The translations under genes were made by a program, and so were the position numbers. A DNA stretch of 64,000 nucleotides from Rhodoglobus sp. (GTDB lineage: Bacteria; Actinomycetota; Actinomycetes; Actinomycetales; Microbacteriaceae): the NCBI GenBank assembly GCA_025463605.1, contig JAODAV010000001.1, positions 1-64,000 of the forward strand, written 5' to 3'. The notes under the pieces are model-generated. The model did not search any database. It saw nothing but the letters and a program-made list of their open reading frames with translations, and was not told the origin of the DNA. Of this stretch, positions 61,490 through 64,000 are shown in pieces; the stretch's first letter is position 1; every line of letters starts with the position of its first letter.

Positions 61490-61513
61490 GCCTGACTCGG
61501 TGCATCGCCGGCG

Positions 61514-62314
61514 TCAGTACACCGTCGGCACCGGCACCTCGCGCAGTTCGTCGCCGTCGAGCGTGAGCACCCTGCGGTCGCCCACCGGCGCGGCGAGATC
61601 CACCGGGATGAGCAACGACGCGGTCACGGGATCGTCGGGCGAGCATCCGGCGACATGATCGGGCGCTGGTGCGTCTACCTCATTGCCCTGCTCGTCGGTG
61701 ACGGGCTCAGGGTCGGGCAGGCCGTAGTACACCGCGATCGTCACGGTGTCTTCGGTCTCGACGACGAGTGTTTCGCGCGGGATGCACAGCATGGGTCCGC
61801 GCACCTGCACGACGAGGTCGGCGAACCCGATAGCGGAGAAGCCCTCATCGGGTGGCTGACCGATGTATCCGGGGATGTCGCTCTCGCCGAGCAGCGTGAA
61901 TCGGTCGAGCCGCAGGAAGTAGTCGGGCTTGTCAACGTCCTCCTCGAATGCCTGGTACGCGATGAGGGGCATTTCGGCGAGGCCGGGGGGCGGCGCCCCG
62001 TAGGTGAGGAAGACGCGCTCGACGAACTGCGGCGCGGGAGAGCCCCACATGCGTTCGATGTCGTCCAACGGTGGCGCCGACCGGACGGGAATCATGCCGG
62101 CGGTCGATGTCACGAACATCACCGCTGCGAGCCCGATGAGTCCCATTCCCGAGAGCAAGCGGCGGGCGAAGTACGCCGCTCCCCCTGGCTCGTTGACGTG
62201 CGGGTCGCTCACGCTCCAGCCCGACAGGGCGCGCCACTGACTCCGCGGCGCGAACACGCCCCAGACAAACACGACCCCCATAGTTGCCGCGAGGGTGCCG
62301 AATACCCAGCCCAC
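61514..62314 (-). CDS. Membrane protein, unknown
   Basis: A 266-residue protein with N-terminal helices (VFGTLAATMGVVFVWGVFAP and LLSGMGLIGLAAVMFVTSTA) and a soluble extracellular remainder with two cysteines and beta-rich sequence. Start GTG at 62314. No family recognised. It lies 73 bases downstream of phoH on the same strand, with a seven-base stem (62339-62361) between them. Confidence 0.75.
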   Translation of the reverse strand: MGWVFGTLAATMGVVFVWGVFAPRSQWRALSGWSVSDPHVNEPGGAAYFARRLLSGMGLIGLAAVMFVTSTAGMIPVRSAPPLDDIERMWGSPAPQFVERVFLTYGAPPPGLAEMPLIAYQAFEEDVDKPDYFLRLDRFTLLGESDIPGYIGQPPDEGFSAIGFADLVVQVRGPMLCIPRETLVVETEDTVTIAVYYGLPDPEPVTDEQGNEVDAPAPDHVAGCSPDDPVTASLLIPVDLAAPVGDRRVLTLDGDELREVPVPTVY

Positions 62315-62387
62315 GTCTCGACACTACGTTGTCTACCCCCGAAGGTGGCAATCCCCTTCGGCTCGGTGCGGGATGTTCAGATAACGG

Positions 62388-63752
62388 TCAGGCCAACTCG
62401 TTCGACTCCAGCATTTCGGTGACGAGCGCGGCGATTGCGGAGCGCTCGGAACGCATGAGCGTGATGTGGCCGAACAGGGCATGGCCCTTGAGGGTCTCGA
62501 TCACCGAGGCGACGCCGTCGTGCCTGCCGACCCTGAGGTTGTCGCGCTGGGCGACATCGTGCGTGAGCACGACCCTCGAGTTCTGGCCGATGCGGCTCAG
62601 CACCGTGAGCAGCACGTTGCGTTCGAGCGACTGGGCCTCGTCGACGATCACGAAAGCGTCGTGCAGCGAGCGTCCCCGGATGTGCGTGAGCGGGAGCACT
62701 TCGAGCAGTCCGCGCTCGAGCACCTCGTCGAGCACGTTCTGCGACACGACCGACCCGAGCGTGTCGAAGACCGCCTGGGCCCACGGATTCATCTTCTCCG
62801 CGGCGTCGCCCGGAAGAAAGCCGAGCTCCTGGCCGCCCACCGCGTAGAGCGGGCGGAAGACCATGATCTTGCGGTGCTGCTGCTTCTCGAGCACGGCCTC
62901 CAGACCCGCGCACAGCGCGAGGGCGGACTTGCCCGTACCCGCGCGGCCTCCGAGGGAGACGATGCCGATCTCGGGGTCGAGCAGCAGGTCGATCGCCAGC
63001 CGCTGCTCGGCCGAGCGGCCGTGCAACCCGAAGATGTCGCGGTCGCCGCGCACGAGCCTCATCTCACCGCGCCCGGAAACCCGGCCGAGGGCCGAGCCGC
63101 GGTCCGAGTGGATGACAAGACCCGTGTTGACCGGCAGATCCTCCACGAGACGCGAGTGCAATTGCTCGTTGTCGTAGAGCTGCGCCATCTGCTCGGAGCC
63201 GAGGTCGATGTCCGCCTGCCCGGTCCATCCCGAATCGACCGCGAGTTCCGCGCGGTACTCCTCGGCGGCGAGCCCGATCGACGCGGCCTTGACCCGCAGC
63301 GGCAGGTCCTTCGACACGACGGTCACGTCGAGCCCGTCGTTCGAGAGGTTGAGCGCAACCGCGAGGATTCGCGAGTCGTTGTCGCCCAGCTGGAGCCCAG
63401 AAGGAAGCACCGACATGCTGGAGTGGTTCAGCTCGACGCGCAGCGAACCGCCGTCGCCCACGGCAATCGGGAAGTCGAGGCGCTCGTGCTGCACGCGCAG
63501 CTCGTCGAGGTTGCGAAGAGCCTGGCGGGCGAAATAGCCGATCTCCGGATCGTTGCGCTTGGCCTCCAACTCCGTGATCACCACGACCGGAAGCACGACA
63601 TGGTGCTCGGCGAAGCGGAAGACCGCCTTGGGATCAGACAGGAGAACGGACGTATCGAGAACGTAGGTGCGCTCGGCCTGTCGCTGAGCCGAACCCCCCG
63701 CCTGCGACTCGTTCCGCTTCTGCTTCGGGTTGGCTAGCTCGGCCACGTGCAC
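62388..63752 (-). CDS. PhoH-family ATPase with N-terminal PIN domain
   Basis: A 454-residue protein. The N-terminal PIN nuclease domain starts [19 protein letters not shown] and carries acidic residues. The C-terminal PhoH ATPase has the P-loop [16 protein letters not shown] and Walker [14 protein letters not shown]. Fused PIN-PhoH proteins are RNA-directed helicase/nucleases, often cited as PhoH2/YlaK. GTG at 63752 or 63746 (with GGAG upstream) are both possible starts. Confidence 0.93.
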   Translation of the reverse strand: MHVAELANPKQKRNESQAGGSAQRQAERTYVLDTSVLLSDPKAVFRFAEHHVVLPVVVITELEAKRNDPEIGYFARQALRNLDELRVQHERLDFPIAVGDGGSLRVELNHSSMSVLPSGLQLGDNDSRILAVALNLSNDGLDVTVVSKDLPLRVKAASIGLAAEEYRAELAVDSGWTGQADIDLGSEQMAQLYDNEQLHSRLVEDLPVNTGLVIHSDRGSALGRVSGRGEMRLVRGDRDIFGLHGRSAEQRLAIDLLLDPEIGIVSLGGRAGTGKSALALCAGLEAVLEKQQHRKIMVFRPLYAVGGQELGFLPGDAAEKMNPWAQAVFDTLGSVVSQNVLDEVLERGLLEVLPLTHIRGRSLHDAFVIVDEAQSLERNVLLTVLSRIGQNSRVVLTHDVAQRDNLRVGRHDGVASVIETLKGHALFGHITLMRSERSAIAALVTEMLESNELA

Positions 63753-63935
63753 TCCATCCCCGAGTGCTCCGCACTCGGATCCAGTTTGCGAAGACGGCCG
63801 CTTGTTTCACCAAGCTCATTGCGAGACGAACTTTCGTGGCCGTCTCGATCAGGCGCCATACCTGATGGCTTCGACGCTAGGCGCGTTACCTCACGCGGTG
63901 GTCGCGACACGCCCTAAGCAGATGTGTCGTGCAGG

Positions 63936-64000
63936 TTAAACGTTGATCGCCGAGGCGAACGACATGAAGCTCGCCTTCAGCATCGAGAAGGTCTCCTCGT
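63936..64000 (-). CDS. C-terminal end of an unidentified gene
   Basis: The last 21 codons, ending EETFSMLKASFMSFASAINV and TAA, of a gene that extends beyond the right edge. The piece is too short to identify. It would be read towards phoH on the same strand. Confidence 0.5.
   Translation of the reverse strand, partial: EETFSMLKASFMSFASAINV

Noticed and set aside
62339-62361. Stem between phoH and the following membrane gene as an intrinsic terminator
   Set aside because: A seven-base stem is present but no T tract follows; not enough to call.
63760-63778. Stem upstream of phoH as a terminator or attenuator
   Set aside because: CCGAGTG/CACTCGG can pair, but without T tract or leader frame; purpose is unclear.

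Overview
The window is high-GC actinobacterial chromosome. Gene content and gene style (GTG starts, ATGA/GTGA stop-start overlaps, DUF222-HNH endonuclease, LPxTG surface protein, DUF6458 and DUF4245 proteins, class II FBPase GlpX and class II aldolase) fit the family Microbacteriaceae. This assignment rests on recognised families, not on a database search. Most of the sequence is ordinary core chromosome: leucine, serine and branched-chain synthesis (leuC partial, ilvE, leuB, serA), gltX, copper export, molybdate uptake (modABC plus a regulator), mannitol-1-phosphate dehydrogenase, ychF, mmsA, rmuC, glpX, fba, ispH, xseA/xseB, carbonic anhydrase, fumC and phoH.

Three stretches stand out as accessory. 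(1) 3176-14279 is a stress island. A nine-gene minus-strand operon, almost every junction overlapping or a few bases apart, encodes Hsp20, a YflT-like membrane protein, DnaK, GrpE, a zinc-finger-less DnaJ, a CbpM/MerR-like modulator, ClpB, a zinc-ribbon thioredoxin and a small protein. It is followed by an unknown protein and a PucR-type regulator. The right end holds the C-terminal remnant of a tyrosine integrase whose frame ends inside the 3' end of tRNA-Glu(CTC), so the block probably arrived as an integrative element. (2) 37100-40900 holds a phage-type M23-like protein with a possible RNA switch at its ribosome binding site, unknown proteins, an open frame without a start codon and a DUF222-HNH gene. 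(3) 40990-44715 is a chain of short accessory modules separated by degenerate copies of the 3' end of ychF, with ychF itself at the right end. The ychF terminus looks like a site of repeated integration that has left a stack of small membrane, secreted and unknown genes.

RNA-level regulation is visible at several places: a leucine-rich leader peptide with an attenuator-like inverted repeat upstream of leuC, a yybP-ykoY type (manganese) riboswitch upstream of a TerC-family gene, a CsoR-type operator at csoR-copB, and a double palindrome upstream of a MerR gene. Two tRNAs are present, Glu(CTC) with encoded CCA and Gln(CTG) without. No CRISPR array, rRNA or intact insertion sequence was seen. 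The window starts inside leuC and ends in the last 21 codons of an unidentified minus-strand gene.
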